A stretch of DNA of 56,517 nucleotides from Deinococcales bacterium. GTDB lineage: Bacteria; Deinococcota; Deinococci; Deinococcales; JAAFIG01. Under the pieces are notes generated by a model that saw only the letters and a list, made by a program, of their open reading frames with translations, was not told the origin of the DNA and ran no database searches. The stretch covers positions 1 through 56,517 of the forward strand of contig JANXTZ010000017.1 of NCBI GenBank assembly GCA_025352125.1, read 5' to 3'. A program made the position numbers and the translations under genes. This document shows, piece by piece, positions 16,838 through 26,076 of this stretch (position 1 is the first letter of the stretch; every line of letters begins with the position of its first letter).

Positions 16838-16870
16838 TTTCACACACTCCAGTCGTTATCCTCAGTACCG

Positions 16871-18316
16871 ATGAAAACCCCAATCACGGTGGCTCACGGC
16901 GATGGTATCGGACCCGAAATCATGAAAGCAACGTTAAGAATACTCGAGGCGGCGGGCGCGGAATTACAAATTGAAGAAATTTCCATCGGCAAACAGATTT
17001 ACGAACGTGGACACTCGAGCGGCATCGAACCGAGCAGTTGGGCGAGTTTGAGGCGAACCAAGGTTTTCCTGAAAAGTCCGATCACCACGCCTCAAGGTGG
17101 TGGTTTCAAGAGCTTGAACGTGACGATTCGTAAAACGCTGGGCTTGTACTCGAACGTGCGTCCATGTCAGAGTTTTGCGCCGTTTGTGGCGACCAAGCAC
17201 AAGAAAATTGATCTGGTGATCGTGCGCGAAAACGAAGAGGATTTGTACGCCGGCATCGAGCACCGGCAAACCGATGAGGTTGTGCAGTGCTTAAAATTAA
17301 TCTCGAGACCAGGCACCGAACGAATCGTGCGTTACGCCTTCGAGTACGCCCGAAGGCACGGGCGCAAACACGTGACCTGCGTGACCAAAGACAACATCAT
17401 GAAACTGACCGATGGTTTGTTTCACAAGGTTTTTGACGAGTTGGGAGCCGAGTATCCAGAGATTGGCAAGGACCACATGATCGTGGACATTGGCGCGGCG
17501 AGGCTTGCCGAAAACCCAGACCGTTTTGACGTGATCCTTGCGCCAAACCTCTACGGCGATATTCTCTCCGACATTGCCGCCGAGGTCACAGGCAGTGTCG
17601 GTCTGGCGGGCAGCGCCAACATTGGCGACACCGTTGCCATGTTTGAAGCCGTGCACGGCAGCGCACCAGACATTGCAGGGCAAGACATTGCCAACCCAAG
17701 TGGATTGCTCAATGCTGCGGTGCTGATGCTGGTTCACATTGGACAACCCGAGGTTGCGGCAAACATCAAAAACGCCTGGCTGTTCACGCTCGAGCAGGGC
17801 ATTCACACCGCCGATATTTTTGAGGCTGCCTCGAGCGTTAAAAAAGTTGGAACCCAAGAATTTGCCGATGCGGTGATTGGCAACCTTGGGTGCGAACCAG
17901 AGCATTTGCCCGCAACCCGCTTCGCGGCGATCAATCCCGATCATGCGCCACACACCAAGCTCGAGCGCAAATTGCCCGCCCGAAAGGAGACGGTTGGCGT
18001 CGATGTTTTTGTAGACTGGCGCGGGCAGACCCCCGAGGATTTGGCGGTGCAATTGCAGCGTTGCAACTTGGAGCACTTAAAACTGACCATGATCACCAAC
18101 CGAGGGGTCAAGGTCTGGCCCGGTGGGTTTCCCGAGACGTTTCGCACCGATCACTGGCGGGGTCGTTTCAGCGTGCCCGAAGGTCTGGCAATCTCGCACG
18201 AGGATATCGTGCGCTTGTTGGGGCGGGTGGCGCTCGAGGGGCTTGATTTTATCAAGACTGAAAACCTCTGTACATTTGATGGTGAGCCAGGGTTTTCGTT
18301 GGGACAAGGACAATAG
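16871..18316 (+). CDS. icd: Isocitrate dehydrogenase (NADP type, Thermus-like, extended C-terminus)
   Basis: TCA-cycle enzyme converting isocitrate to 2-oxoglutarate, 481 residues. Seen: HGDGIGPEIM, the substrate-site SLNVTIRKTLGLYSNVRP with conserved Ser and Arg residues, VRENEEDLYAGIEH, TKDNIMK, and GDILSDIAAE plus EAVHGSAPDIAG in the cofactor site. Unlike E. coli Icd it carries about 140 extra C-terminal residues (after PATRFAAINPD) with VGVDVFVDW and ENLCTFDGEPGFS, matching the extension of the Thermus thermophilus enzyme. ATG 16871 lies 8 bases after a -10-like TATCCT, so it may be leaderless. It stands alone. Confidence 0.93.
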   Translation: MKTPITVAHGDGIGPEIMKATLRILEAAGAELQIEEISIGKQIYERGHSSGIEPSSWASLRRTKVFLKSPITTPQGGGFKSLNVTIRKTLGLYSNVRPCQSFAPFVATKHKKIDLVIVRENEEDLYAGIEHRQTDEVVQCLKLISRPGTERIVRYAFEYARRHGRKHVTCVTKDNIMKLTDGLFHKVFDELGAEYPEIGKDHMIVDIGAARLAENPDRFDVILAPNLYGDILSDIAAEVTGSVGLAGSANIGDTVAMFEAVHGSAPDIAGQDIANPSGLLNAAVLMLVHIGQPEVAANIKNAWLFTLEQGIHTADIFEAASSVKKVGTQEFADAVIGNLGCEPEHLPATRFAAINPDHAPHTKLERKLPARKETVGVDVFVDWRGQTPEDLAVQLQRCNLEHLKLTMITNRGVKVWPGGFPETFRTDHWRGRFSVPEGLAISHEDIVRLLGRVALEGLDFIKTENLCTFDGEPGFSLGQGQ

Positions 18317-18411
18317 GTTGTCCAGTTTATTCTGGCGGTATCTCGAGCCTCAAGACACGGAACCAGAAAACATGATTGTCAATTGAAGGCACACGAGCCA
18401 GCATTACAACA

Positions 18412-18446
18412 AGCGGCAAAGCGTTTCCCGTGGAAACTTTGCCGCT
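18412..18446. terminator. Bidirectional stem-loop between icd and ferritin-like gene
   Basis: Perfect 10-base arms AGCGGCAAAG (18412-18421) and CTTTGCCGCT (18437-18446), with an inner TTTCC/GGAAA pairing. It lies between two convergent genes. No long T-run, so efficiency is uncertain. Confidence 0.6.
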
Positions 18447-18472
18447 CGGGTTGGGGTGCTATCTGAGGGTGA

Positions 18473-19387
18473 TTATTTGATCTTGCCGTTCAGTCCGTTT
18501 GGAAAGAATCCTCCCTTGCCCTTGCCGCCCAGGTAAACGATGTTCAAGACCTGAGACGTGGTGCGGCTGAAGGCAATGCCGTGCGCGTCGGTGGGCACCA
18601 GATTGGCGCGGTTGTTGGTCAGGATGCCCTGATCGCGGTCCTCGGTGCCGTCCACCGAATCGCGCAGGTTCGAGATGGCTTCGACCACCTGATGGACTCG
18701 CAGTCCGGCGGCAGCGATGGTCGAACGCTTCTGGTACAAGAGCGTCCGCACGATGCCCGCGTGATATGCCTCGACGCTCAGAATGCCTGCTGCCGCCTCT
18801 AGATACGCTGGGTTGGTGATCAGTGGTGCTGCGCCCTTGTAGGCGGTCACGCCAACGTCTTCAAAAATGAATGCGCCGTGCAAGAAGAACAGTTCGTTGG
18901 CGTAGGGATCAAAACCCTTGATCGCGTTCTTGCTCGCGGCGGCGGCGGCGGCGGCAAAGGCTGGTCCAATGTCTATCGTAGGTCGTGCCACAGCCATGTC
19001 CCCCAGGGCGTCGCGCAAGAATTTGACGTGGTTCTCCTCGTCGTTGGCAATTTCTTCGGCATATTCACGAGTCGCACGACCAAAGGCGCTGCTCGAGAAT
19101 TTGACGCGTCGTCCACCGATCACGTTCGAGCCTGTGCCCATCTTGCCGTTCGAGGACATGCCGGTGGTCTTGTAGGTGGGTTTGCGTCCCACTGCCGCCA
19201 GGTAAAATTCTGCCTCAAGGTATTCGAGGTTGAGGGCAAAATTCAGGACGTCCGCGTCGATGTCGGGTTTGGTCGCCATCGTGGTCGCTGTGGTTTGCGC
19301 CAGACCGAGGCTCGAGCTGAGGGTTGCAGCGCCGAAGAGGGAGGCACCTTGCAACAGTTGTCGGCGGTTCAAGATTTTCGTGTTCAT
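18473..19387 (-). CDS. Exported ferritin-like (desiccation-related) protein
   Basis: Protein of 304 residues in the Ferritin_2 / desiccation-related family (plant PCC13-62, Deinococcus homologues). The N-terminus NRRQLLQGASLFGAATLSSS is a twin-arginine-type signal, so a folded, possibly metal-loaded protein may be exported. The helical domain has ferritin-type acidic/His positions: NLEYLEAEFY, ANDEENHVKFL, ILSVEAYHAGIVR. The C-terminus ends in a Gly/Lys-rich GGKGKGGFF stretch. AGGAG before ATG 19387 fixes the start. CTCGAG is nearly absent (2 copies), unlike its neighbours. Role in iron handling or desiccation/oxidative protection is family knowledge, not shown here. Confidence 0.82.
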   Translation of the reverse strand: MNTKILNRRQLLQGASLFGAATLSSSLGLAQTTATTMATKPDIDADVLNFALNLEYLEAEFYLAAVGRKPTYKTTGMSSNGKMGTGSNVIGGRRVKFSSSAFGRATREYAEEIANDEENHVKFLRDALGDMAVARPTIDIGPAFAAAAAAASKNAIKGFDPYANELFFLHGAFIFEDVGVTAYKGAAPLITNPAYLEAAAGILSVEAYHAGIVRTLLYQKRSTIAAAGLRVHQVVEAISNLRDSVDGTEDRDQGILTNNRANLVPTDAHGIAFSRTTSQVLNIVYLGGKGKGGFFPNGLNGKIK

Positions 19388-19507
19388 GTCTGGCTCCTTT
19401 TGAGCCTCATCTGTGAAAAAAATGAGGTGATTCCAGTCAGATGAACACTTCCTGTTGAACGCAAAGCACAAATCGTCTGAGGACAAGCTGAATCGGGGCG
19501 CTCGAGA

Positions 19508-19513
19508 TAGACT
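19508..19513 (+). promoter_or_regulatory. -10 box for leaderless P450 message
   Basis: TAGACT ends 6 bases before ATG 19520, with no ribosome site between. Part of the recurring leaderless pattern in this window. Confidence 0.5.
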
Positions 19514-19519
19514 GAAACC

Positions 19520-20764
19520 ATGAAGCGTTTGCACTTAAAGTTGAATGACCCCGCTTTTATTCTCAATCCCTACCCCAAGCTCGAGCTGCTGCGTGACACC
19601 GCTCCCGTGTTTTGGGATGAGGTCTGGGGCAAAACTTTTTTCTTGCGTTACTTTGACATTGCGGCTCTGTTGCGCGACAGGCGGCTGGGTCGAAGCCTGA
19701 GCAATGTCCTGTCTCGGGACGAACTGGGATTCCCGCCGCAGAACCCGCTGCAAAAACCGTTTGACGATTTTCAGGCGCTTCACATGCTCGACCGCGAACC
19801 ACCAGACCACACGCGGCTTCGTTCACTGGTGCAAAAAGCCTTCACCGTCTCGAGGGTAGAGAATCTGCGTGAGCGCATTGAAGGTATTGTGGCTCAATTG
19901 CTTGAGGGTGCAGGCACGAGTTTTGATGTGCATGGTGTGCTTGCCGAACCGCTTCCAGTGCAAGTGATAGCTGAACTCTTGGGGGTGCCAGAAGCGTTTC
20001 GTGCCCAGTTGCGCCCATGGTCATCGGCTATCGTTAAACTTTACGAACTCGGTTACGGCGAGATTGATATGATTGCCGCCTCAAACGCGGTGCTTGAGTT
20101 TTCCGAGATGCTGCGCGGCTTGGTCGAGGAGCGCCGCATCAAAGCCAGCGACGACCTGATCTCGGATTTGGTGCGCGTCGAGGAGGCAGGGGAGAGGTTG
20201 ACCGAGGCGGAGTTGATTGCCAACTGCATTTTGTTTTTGAACGCGGGACACGAAGCGACTGTCAACGGCACAACTGGTGCAATCTTGGCGCTTTCACAAA
20301 ACGACGACGCTCGAGACTTGCTGGCAACCGAAGCCGCAACCAACCCCAACAACTCGAACCTGTTTAAAACCGCCATTGAAGAATTTTTGCGCTTTGACAC
20401 GCCGCTGCCCATGTTTGAACGCTGGGTGCTCGAGGATTTTGAGTTCACGACCAAACTCGGTGAGGTGGTGCTGCTCAAAAAAGGGCAAGAGGTGGCATTG
20501 ATGTACGCCAGTGGAAACCGTGACCCGCGCAAATTCTCTAACCCCGATTCGCTCGAGTTAAGCCGCAGCGAAAATGCGCACCTGACTTTTGGACTCGGTA
20601 CGCACTACTGCATTGGTGCACCACTGGCACGGCTCGAGATGCAGGTGGCGCTTCATTCGTTTTTAAAAAAAATCCCTGACTTTAAACTCGAGAATTCTGA
20701 CCTCGAGTACGGAAATGGCTTTGTGATTCGGGGGTTGAAGTCGTTGCATGTTGCAAGAATATAA
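19520..20764 (+). CDS. Cytochrome P450
   Basis: Soluble bacterial P450 of 414 residues. Seen: I-helix oxygen-activation motif AGHEAT at 242-247, K-helix ExxR (E288-R291), and heme loop FGLGTHYCIGAPLARLE with the thiolate ligand C364. The HMLDREPPDHTRLR segment is the usual C-helix region of class I bacterial P450s. No ferredoxin or reductase gene is adjacent, so electrons must come from elsewhere. The substrate is unknown. It is single, leaderless and divergent from the ferritin-like gene. Confidence 0.94.
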   Translation: MKRLHLKLNDPAFILNPYPKLELLRDTAPVFWDEVWGKTFFLRYFDIAALLRDRRLGRSLSNVLSRDELGFPPQNPLQKPFDDFQALHMLDREPPDHTRLRSLVQKAFTVSRVENLRERIEGIVAQLLEGAGTSFDVHGVLAEPLPVQVIAELLGVPEAFRAQLRPWSSAIVKLYELGYGEIDMIAASNAVLEFSEMLRGLVEERRIKASDDLISDLVRVEEAGERLTEAELIANCILFLNAGHEATVNGTTGAILALSQNDDARDLLATEAATNPNNSNLFKTAIEEFLRFDTPLPMFERWVLEDFEFTTKLGEVVLLKKGQEVALMYASGNRDPRKFSNPDSLELSRSENAHLTFGLGTHYCIGAPLARLEMQVALHSFLKKIPDFKLENSDLEYGNGFVIRGLKSLHVARI

Positions 20765-20829
20765 AAAACCAAATACGTTATTGGTAAAGTGCTAAAAAAA
20801 AGCGTTTGGCACAGCCTGATCTAAACTTT

Positions 20830-22920
20830 CTAAACCTCGTTTACATCGTCATTAGAATGTTCAAGGTAATTCACCATTTTTGCGATTAACTGCTCTACAA
20901 CTGCCATTGGTGTGCTTAGACTTAACGTGAAACCGCAAAACTCTTGATTTCTACCTTTGGGCGTCACTTGAATTCCAAGTGTTGGGTCTAAAATTTCTGT
21001 TACTGGTGCGTTTAATTGAACTGAAAGTTCATTTCTGGAAAAATCTGGTCGAACCTTGATTCGTGTCCACAACAATCCGTCTTTGAATTGCAATTCTGTT
21101 TTCATTGTGATGACCATTCCATAAGGCTCATGTCGATTGTAGCTATGTTCAAGTTGACGGTATTTTTCTTTTAGTTCAGGTGTCGCCTGTTCCATAAATT
21201 TCATCACTGCCTTACGCTCGGCAGTAGCGCTGAGTTCTTGCTCAAGAATTGATTGGTGAACATTTGGGTATCGCCAGATTTGCAGGGCGGTCTGTGCAAG
21301 TAATTTGGCACGGGCTTCAATTGCTTTCGTATCCCAGAATTCGAGGTTTCGCAATCCAGCATTTAAGCGAAATGGGCTGTCGCGGAAACCACCTTTCATG
21401 TCACGTTTTTCTGCGAATGGTCGGTCACTGAGTTCGGAATTGTAACCTGTAAATGTCAGGTTGCCGATAGTATTTACCCAGTTTAGATGCTCTGACTGCC
21501 AATCGTTACCAAGCATCTCACGCCAAACTTTTGAGAGACGCTCGTTTTGCGGCAAAATATGTTCAATCGTGTACTTATCGCAATCTACAACTTCTTTGCG
21601 TTCAAAGTTTTCCAGTTTATTGAGCGTATACCAGTCTCTTCCTTGATAAATATCATCTTGAACAAAATGTTCGAGAAATTCTTCATCATTGGGATAACGA
21701 CTATCAGACTTTAGGCGCAACAAGCGGGCAAAAATTATATCAGCATAGTTCGATTTGTTAAGGTCTTCAGTGAGATTGACAAAGATTTTATCGAGCACGT
21801 TGGAAGGCAGCCCAACTATGTAACGTCGATAAACATAGCTCTCGCAGATTTTGATAATCTCGAGTGCAGTAGAAAGTAAAATTAAGCCTTCATCGTAATC
21901 GCCAATAATTTCTAAAAGAAATGGATAAATAACAACAATTTCGAAGTCATTGATATCCTGCAAAGCGTTTTTGAGCAAGCGTTCCTTTTCCAACTCTGGG
22001 TTCAAAATACGTGCGTAAATTTTGGCGTATTTTGCGATATCAATTACTAAGCTATCTACGCTCTGATCGAGGTTATTGAAACGATATTTTTTAAACGTTG
22101 CATAGACTTGATCACGCTTTGGAATTTGTCGGTTTTTATGCGTTAGATAGTGGCGAAAAAAATCGGCAAACGAAAAGTCATCTTGAAACAGTTTTTCCAT
22201 TGGTCGCCAAACAGTTGTATAAAGGCGATTTTGTGCTGTTCCCTCAAGATTCATTAAAATAAAGTTTCGAATCAAGTCAGCTTGGGTCAGATCTAAACCA
22301 GTCGAATTCATGCTCTCGAAAATTAATTGTGGATTATCGTGGTTGCGGTCAAGAGCGATTTGCACAATCATCAACTTTTTAAGACCCGCATAAATGATAC
22401 TGACATCATTAAAGTCAGCCGACAACTGCTGGACAAAATGCTCAAAGGTCTGCTGAATGAGCACGGCAGGCTCGTCTGTGAAAGCTTTTTGCTCGAGAAT
22501 TGCTACGAAAGTGTTGTGGTCATTTTCGGTGAGTGCGAGTTTGTATTTGAGATTGCCAGCTTCATCATGAAATAGATAAGCCTTCTCGAGTTTGTCTGGA
22601 GTAGTGTCTAATGTGGTCAAGTTAGTTAGGCGAATCACTTTAATAATAGCGGCAATCAACAGCATCAATGTGGTTGTGCGTTGTTGACCATCAATCAATA
22701 AGTATTCGTTAATATCTGAAAAAATAGTGCTATTCGCAACATATACTACTGAACCAATAAAATGAACACCAAGCTGCTCAGACATACCAACACGCTTAAT
22801 ATCTGCATAAATTTGTTTCACTTGTTCGTTTGTCCAGGAGTATTTGCGTTGATAAATGGGTATCTTTAATTGGTTATTGCCTCGTAGAAACTGCAATAGT
22901 GGGGTCGCTTCGGCTTTCAT
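20830..22920 (-). CDS. GmrSD-like DUF262-DUF1524 protein (type IV restriction-like)
   Basis: Protein of 696 residues. N-terminal DUF262: IPIYQRKYSW at 20-29, DGQQR at 77-81 (nucleotide-binding/hydrolysis motif) and NSTGLDLTQADLIRNF at 205-220. C-terminal DUF1524 HNH-like nuclease: EHILPQ at 453-458 and GNLTFTGYNSELSD at 486-499. A further domain of about 150 residues follows. Fused GmrS-GmrD proteins cut DNA carrying modified bases, and the related SspE acts with phosphorothioation. No modification genes are nearby, so a stand-alone anti-phage role is the simplest reading. AT-rich with only 3 CTCGAG in 2.1 kb, so probably acquired. Confidence 0.85.
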   Translation of the reverse strand: MKAEATPLLQFLRGNNQLKIPIYQRKYSWTNEQVKQIYADIKRVGMSEQLGVHFIGSVVYVANSTIFSDINEYLLIDGQQRTTTLMLLIAAIIKVIRLTNLTTLDTTPDKLEKAYLFHDEAGNLKYKLALTENDHNTFVAILEQKAFTDEPAVLIQQTFEHFVQQLSADFNDVSIIYAGLKKLMIVQIALDRNHDNPQLIFESMNSTGLDLTQADLIRNFILMNLEGTAQNRLYTTVWRPMEKLFQDDFSFADFFRHYLTHKNRQIPKRDQVYATFKKYRFNNLDQSVDSLVIDIAKYAKIYARILNPELEKERLLKNALQDINDFEIVVIYPFLLEIIGDYDEGLILLSTALEIIKICESYVYRRYIVGLPSNVLDKIFVNLTEDLNKSNYADIIFARLLRLKSDSRYPNDEEFLEHFVQDDIYQGRDWYTLNKLENFERKEVVDCDKYTIEHILPQNERLSKVWREMLGNDWQSEHLNWVNTIGNLTFTGYNSELSDRPFAEKRDMKGGFRDSPFRLNAGLRNLEFWDTKAIEARAKLLAQTALQIWRYPNVHQSILEQELSATAERKAVMKFMEQATPELKEKYRQLEHSYNRHEPYGMVITMKTELQFKDGLLWTRIKVRPDFSRNELSVQLNAPVTEILDPTLGIQVTPKGRNQEFCGFTLSLSTPMAVVEQLIAKMVNYLEHSNDDVNEV

Positions 22921-23119
22921 TATGTCATCACTATACCGAACCAGAACTCTAACTGTGTGTATTTTGCACTGACAAACAAACCTGCACCGACAAGCGAATT
23001 TGTTAAGGTTTGCAAATCTGAGTCAGCTCGAACATACTCTCATCCTGTTTTCTAATTTCTAGAATCTAAAGTGCCAGATGAGAAATCACTTTAAATTCCT
23101 CGAGTTTTTCAAATTTTGC

Positions 23120-23125
23120 TAGACT
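23120..23125 (+). promoter_or_regulatory. -10 box for leaderless oxidoreductase message
   Basis: TAGACT ends 5 bases before ATG 23131. No ribosome site lies between them. No clear -35. Confidence 0.48.
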
Positions 23126-23130
23126 GATCC

Positions 23131-25137
23131 ATGACCCAAACCACCACCCGACTGACCTGCCCACTCGACTGCCCCGACGCGTGCAGTCTGATCGTGACGC
23201 TCGAGAACAACCGTGCCATCAAAATCGAGGGAGACTCGAGCCACCCAATCACACAAGGTTTTGCCTGCTCCAAAACCTATCGTTATCCAGAACGGGCATA
23301 TCTCGAGACTCGCCCCAAATTTCCGATGAAGCGGGTTGGTGCCAAGGGTGAGGGCAAGTGGGCGCGGGTCAGTTGGGATGAAGCGCTCGATGAAATTTCC
23401 TCACGACTGAAACGAACTCTCGAGCAGCACGGCGCGGATTCGGTCTTGCGATACAACTATGCTGGCACGATGGGACGCATGGAAGGTTCGCACGCCCACG
23501 CGCTGTTTCGGGCGTTGGGTGCGATTGAACTCGACGAAACGATTTGCGCCTCGGCAGGTGGTGCGGCATGGGAAGCCACCTACGGCAGTCCCAAATTTGG
23601 CACTGACCCAGAAGATGTCAAACATGCCAAATTTATTTTCTTATGGGGCATCAACAGCCTCGCCACGAACAGCCATTTGACGCCATTTTTAACCCAAGCC
23701 AGAAAGAATGGCGCGAAGATCGTTCATATTGACCCGTATCAAAACAAAACCAGTTTGTTTTCCGACGAGCACGTGCGCGTGAAACCTGGCACGGATGCCG
23801 CCCTCGCTTTGGCAATGGCAAACGTCATCATCTCGAGGGACTTGCACGATAAAGACTTTATTGCCAAAACTGTACGAGGTTTTGAAGCATTTAAAGCCAG
23901 TGCGACACAATGGAATCTCGAGCGTGCCAGTGAAGTGACGGGTGTGGATGCGGCGGTGATTGAACGACTTGCGCTCGAGTTCGCGGCGGCGACCCCGAGT
24001 TACGTGCGCCTCAGCTACGGCATGACCCGCAACGAAAGCGGCGCGAACGGTTTGAGAGCTGCCAGCATTCTGCCGATTTTGACGGGTGCTTGGCGGCATC
24101 TGGGCGGTGGCGGCGCGATGTCCACCAGTGGCGCGTTCATGCTCAACAAAACCCGTGAAGGTGCGGCGCACCTGATCAAACCTGGGGTGCGGCACGTCAA
24201 CATGACCCAACTCGCCACGGCGCTCGAGCCATGCCAGAAGATTCACGCGATGTTTGTCTACAATTCCAACCCTGCCGTGATTGCGCCAGACTCGAGCCGG
24301 GTGATTGCGGGATTAAAGCGTGAAGACTTGTTCACGGTGGTGCTCGAGAACGCCATGACCGAAACCGCCGACCTTGCCGATTTTGTGCTGCCAGCCACAA
24401 CCTTTCTCGAGCATGAGGATTTGTACACGGCGTATGGGCATTATTATTTGAGCTACAACAAAGCTGCATGTGAGCCTTATTTCGAGTCGCGCCCGAACTC
24501 CTGGGTGTTTCAACAGATTGCAAAACGATTGGGAGTGACCGAACCGAGCGTGTACTGGAATGCCGAGGACCTGACCCGAGAATTGCTCGCCAGCGACCAC
24601 GGGTGGTTGAAAGGCATTTCGTTTGAGCAACTCGAGACAGAGGGTTTTGTACGCCTCAACATTCCCAAACCATTTATGCCCTATCAAAACGGTTCACCTG
24701 TCACATCGGACGGCAAGTTTCATCTCGACCCAGTGCCGCAGCAACTCGAGGCAAAAGAAATCTTGACCTCACAATTTCCATTGCGACTGCTCACCCCGCC
24801 AGCGCATCACTTTTTGAACACCACGTATGGGCAACTCGAGAACTTGATTCAACTCGAGGGTGGTGAACCGCACGTCAAAGTCCACCCCGAAGATGCCGCA
24901 ACTTACGGCGTGACCGACGGTGCGATGGTGGCAATCTCGAGCCAGCAAGGGCGTGTGATAAGACTTGCCAAAGTGACCAACGCGGCTTCCAGAGGTGTGG
25001 TGGTTGTCGAGGGGACTTGGTGGGGCGCTCGAGCGCGTGACCGTCTGGGAATCAACACGCTGACCAGTGAACGCCTGACCGACATGGGTTCGGGCAGCAC
25101 CTTTCACAACACGCCAGTCAGGCTCGAGCGGGTTTGA
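23131..25137 (+). CDS. Molybdopterin oxidoreductase (BisC/formate dehydrogenase-like)
   Basis: DMSO-reductase-superfamily enzyme of 668 residues. An N-terminal [4Fe-4S] site is formed by C10, C14, C18 and C46. C139 in ETICASAGG is the probable molybdenum ligand. Later MGD-binding segments include FLWGINSLATNSH, HIDPYQNKTS, VYNSNPAVIAPDSS and the C-terminal LLTPPAHHFLNTTYG. There is no twin-arginine signal, so it is cytoplasmic. No electron-transfer subunit is adjacent. The substrate (formate, an S- or N-oxide, or other) cannot be told. Dense CTCGAG (18 copies) marks it as a resident gene. Confidence 0.9.
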   Translation: MTQTTTRLTCPLDCPDACSLIVTLENNRAIKIEGDSSHPITQGFACSKTYRYPERAYLETRPKFPMKRVGAKGEGKWARVSWDEALDEISSRLKRTLEQHGADSVLRYNYAGTMGRMEGSHAHALFRALGAIELDETICASAGGAAWEATYGSPKFGTDPEDVKHAKFIFLWGINSLATNSHLTPFLTQARKNGAKIVHIDPYQNKTSLFSDEHVRVKPGTDAALALAMANVIISRDLHDKDFIAKTVRGFEAFKASATQWNLERASEVTGVDAAVIERLALEFAAATPSYVRLSYGMTRNESGANGLRAASILPILTGAWRHLGGGGAMSTSGAFMLNKTREGAAHLIKPGVRHVNMTQLATALEPCQKIHAMFVYNSNPAVIAPDSSRVIAGLKREDLFTVVLENAMTETADLADFVLPATTFLEHEDLYTAYGHYYLSYNKAACEPYFESRPNSWVFQQIAKRLGVTEPSVYWNAEDLTRELLASDHGWLKGISFEQLETEGFVRLNIPKPFMPYQNGSPVTSDGKFHLDPVPQQLEAKEILTSQFPLRLLTPPAHHFLNTTYGQLENLIQLEGGEPHVKVHPEDAATYGVTDGAMVAISSQQGRVIRLAKVTNAASRGVVVVEGTWWGARARDRLGINTLTSERLTDMGSGSTFHNTPVRLERV

Positions 25138-25140
25138 AAC

Positions 25141-25836
25141 TTATTTTTGACAGTCGAGCCGCACCCTCAGGCTGGGGTTTGGTACGTTAAAAGCCACACC
25201 TTTGGCTTTGGTGCTGTCGCCAATGCCTTTGGGATCAATCTCGAGCAAGAATTTGGTTGGGGGTTTGATGGTTTCCTCCAATGTCCCAAACGGATAGTAA
25301 AACTTGAGTTGTTGCGTGACAGACCCACCTGCGGGCAAACTGGCGAAGGTCAGTTTTTGCACCTCCTGCGCGTCAACGTTTAGCGTGCTGGCATCTGCGA
25401 AGGCAAGTTGAATGCCTTGCCCAGTGCCGTCAACACCCGCATCAATGGGCATGATGGTGGCTTTGGAACCGTTTTTGACCTCGACAAGCAAGCCCCAACC
25501 TGGGTTGCCATTGTCTTTTTTGATCGGCTCAAATTTGATGACCTTCACGCGCCAAACGCCATTAAACAGGGTTTCACCGAGGCAACCTTCGAGTGAGGCG
25601 CGTTGATTTGCGCCACCATTAAAACCTGGAAGCTCGAGTTTGATCTCAGATTTTGAAATGATTGCTTTGACCCCAGCTTTTTGCAGTGCCTCGAGCGGAA
25701 TGTAGGTTTTGCCGTTTTGCACGATGGCGGGTGTGCTCGAGATTGTGCCGTTGATGCTGAGTTTGAACGTGCCTGACGCTGCCAGGACCGTTAAACTGAA
25801 TCCGAGTATCAAACCGATGGGCAATCCAAATTTCAT
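25141..25836 (-). CDS. Secreted protein with copper-amine-oxidase-N-like domain
   Basis: Protein of 231 residues with a signal peptide (GLILGFSLTVLAASG). The first mature 60 residues, with SINGTISSTPAIVQNGKTYIPLEALQKAG, match the stalk domain (Cu_amine_oxidN1-like) common in cell-surface proteins. The rest is beta-rich with two cysteines (EGCLGE and the terminal DCQK) that may pair. No enzyme motif. Its stop is 3 bases from the stop of the convergent oxidoreductase. Probably a periplasmic or cell-wall-associated protein of unknown role. Confidence 0.72.
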   Translation of the reverse strand: MKFGLPIGLILGFSLTVLAASGTFKLSINGTISSTPAIVQNGKTYIPLEALQKAGVKAIISKSEIKLELPGFNGGANQRASLEGCLGETLFNGVWRVKVIKFEPIKKDNGNPGWGLLVEVKNGSKATIMPIDAGVDGTGQGIQLAFADASTLNVDAQEVQKLTFASLPAGGSVTQQLKFYYPFGTLEETIKPPTKFLLEIDPKGIGDSTKAKGVAFNVPNPSLRVRLDCQK

Positions 25837-26064
25837 AAAGACCTCGTTTTAAAACTCGAGAATGGTTTAGAAGACTGGTGCTGCGTTTGGTTTGCGAATC
25901 AGCTTTCAATTTTACCCAATTCAAAACAAAAAATCACTTCTGTGGCAAAAAGCCTGTGACAGAAGGTGTTTTTGCTTTCAAATCAAAACTGTAAATTTGG
26001 CTGCCGGTTCACGGCAACGTTTTCTTGGGCAGACACATTGGTCTTGTATTCGGGTTTATTTTGG

Positions 26065-26070
26065 TAGACT
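26065..26070 (+). promoter_or_regulatory. -10 box for leaderless fabZ operon message
   Basis: TAGACT ends 6 bases before ATG 26077. The six intervening bases complete a CTCGAG copy that overlaps the box. Confidence 0.5.
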
Positions 26071-26076
26071 CGAGCC

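Noticed and set aside
22921..23130. Possible antitoxin or modification gene beside the GmrSD-like gene
   Set aside because: The 210 bases contain no frame of useful length and only the promoter of the next gene.
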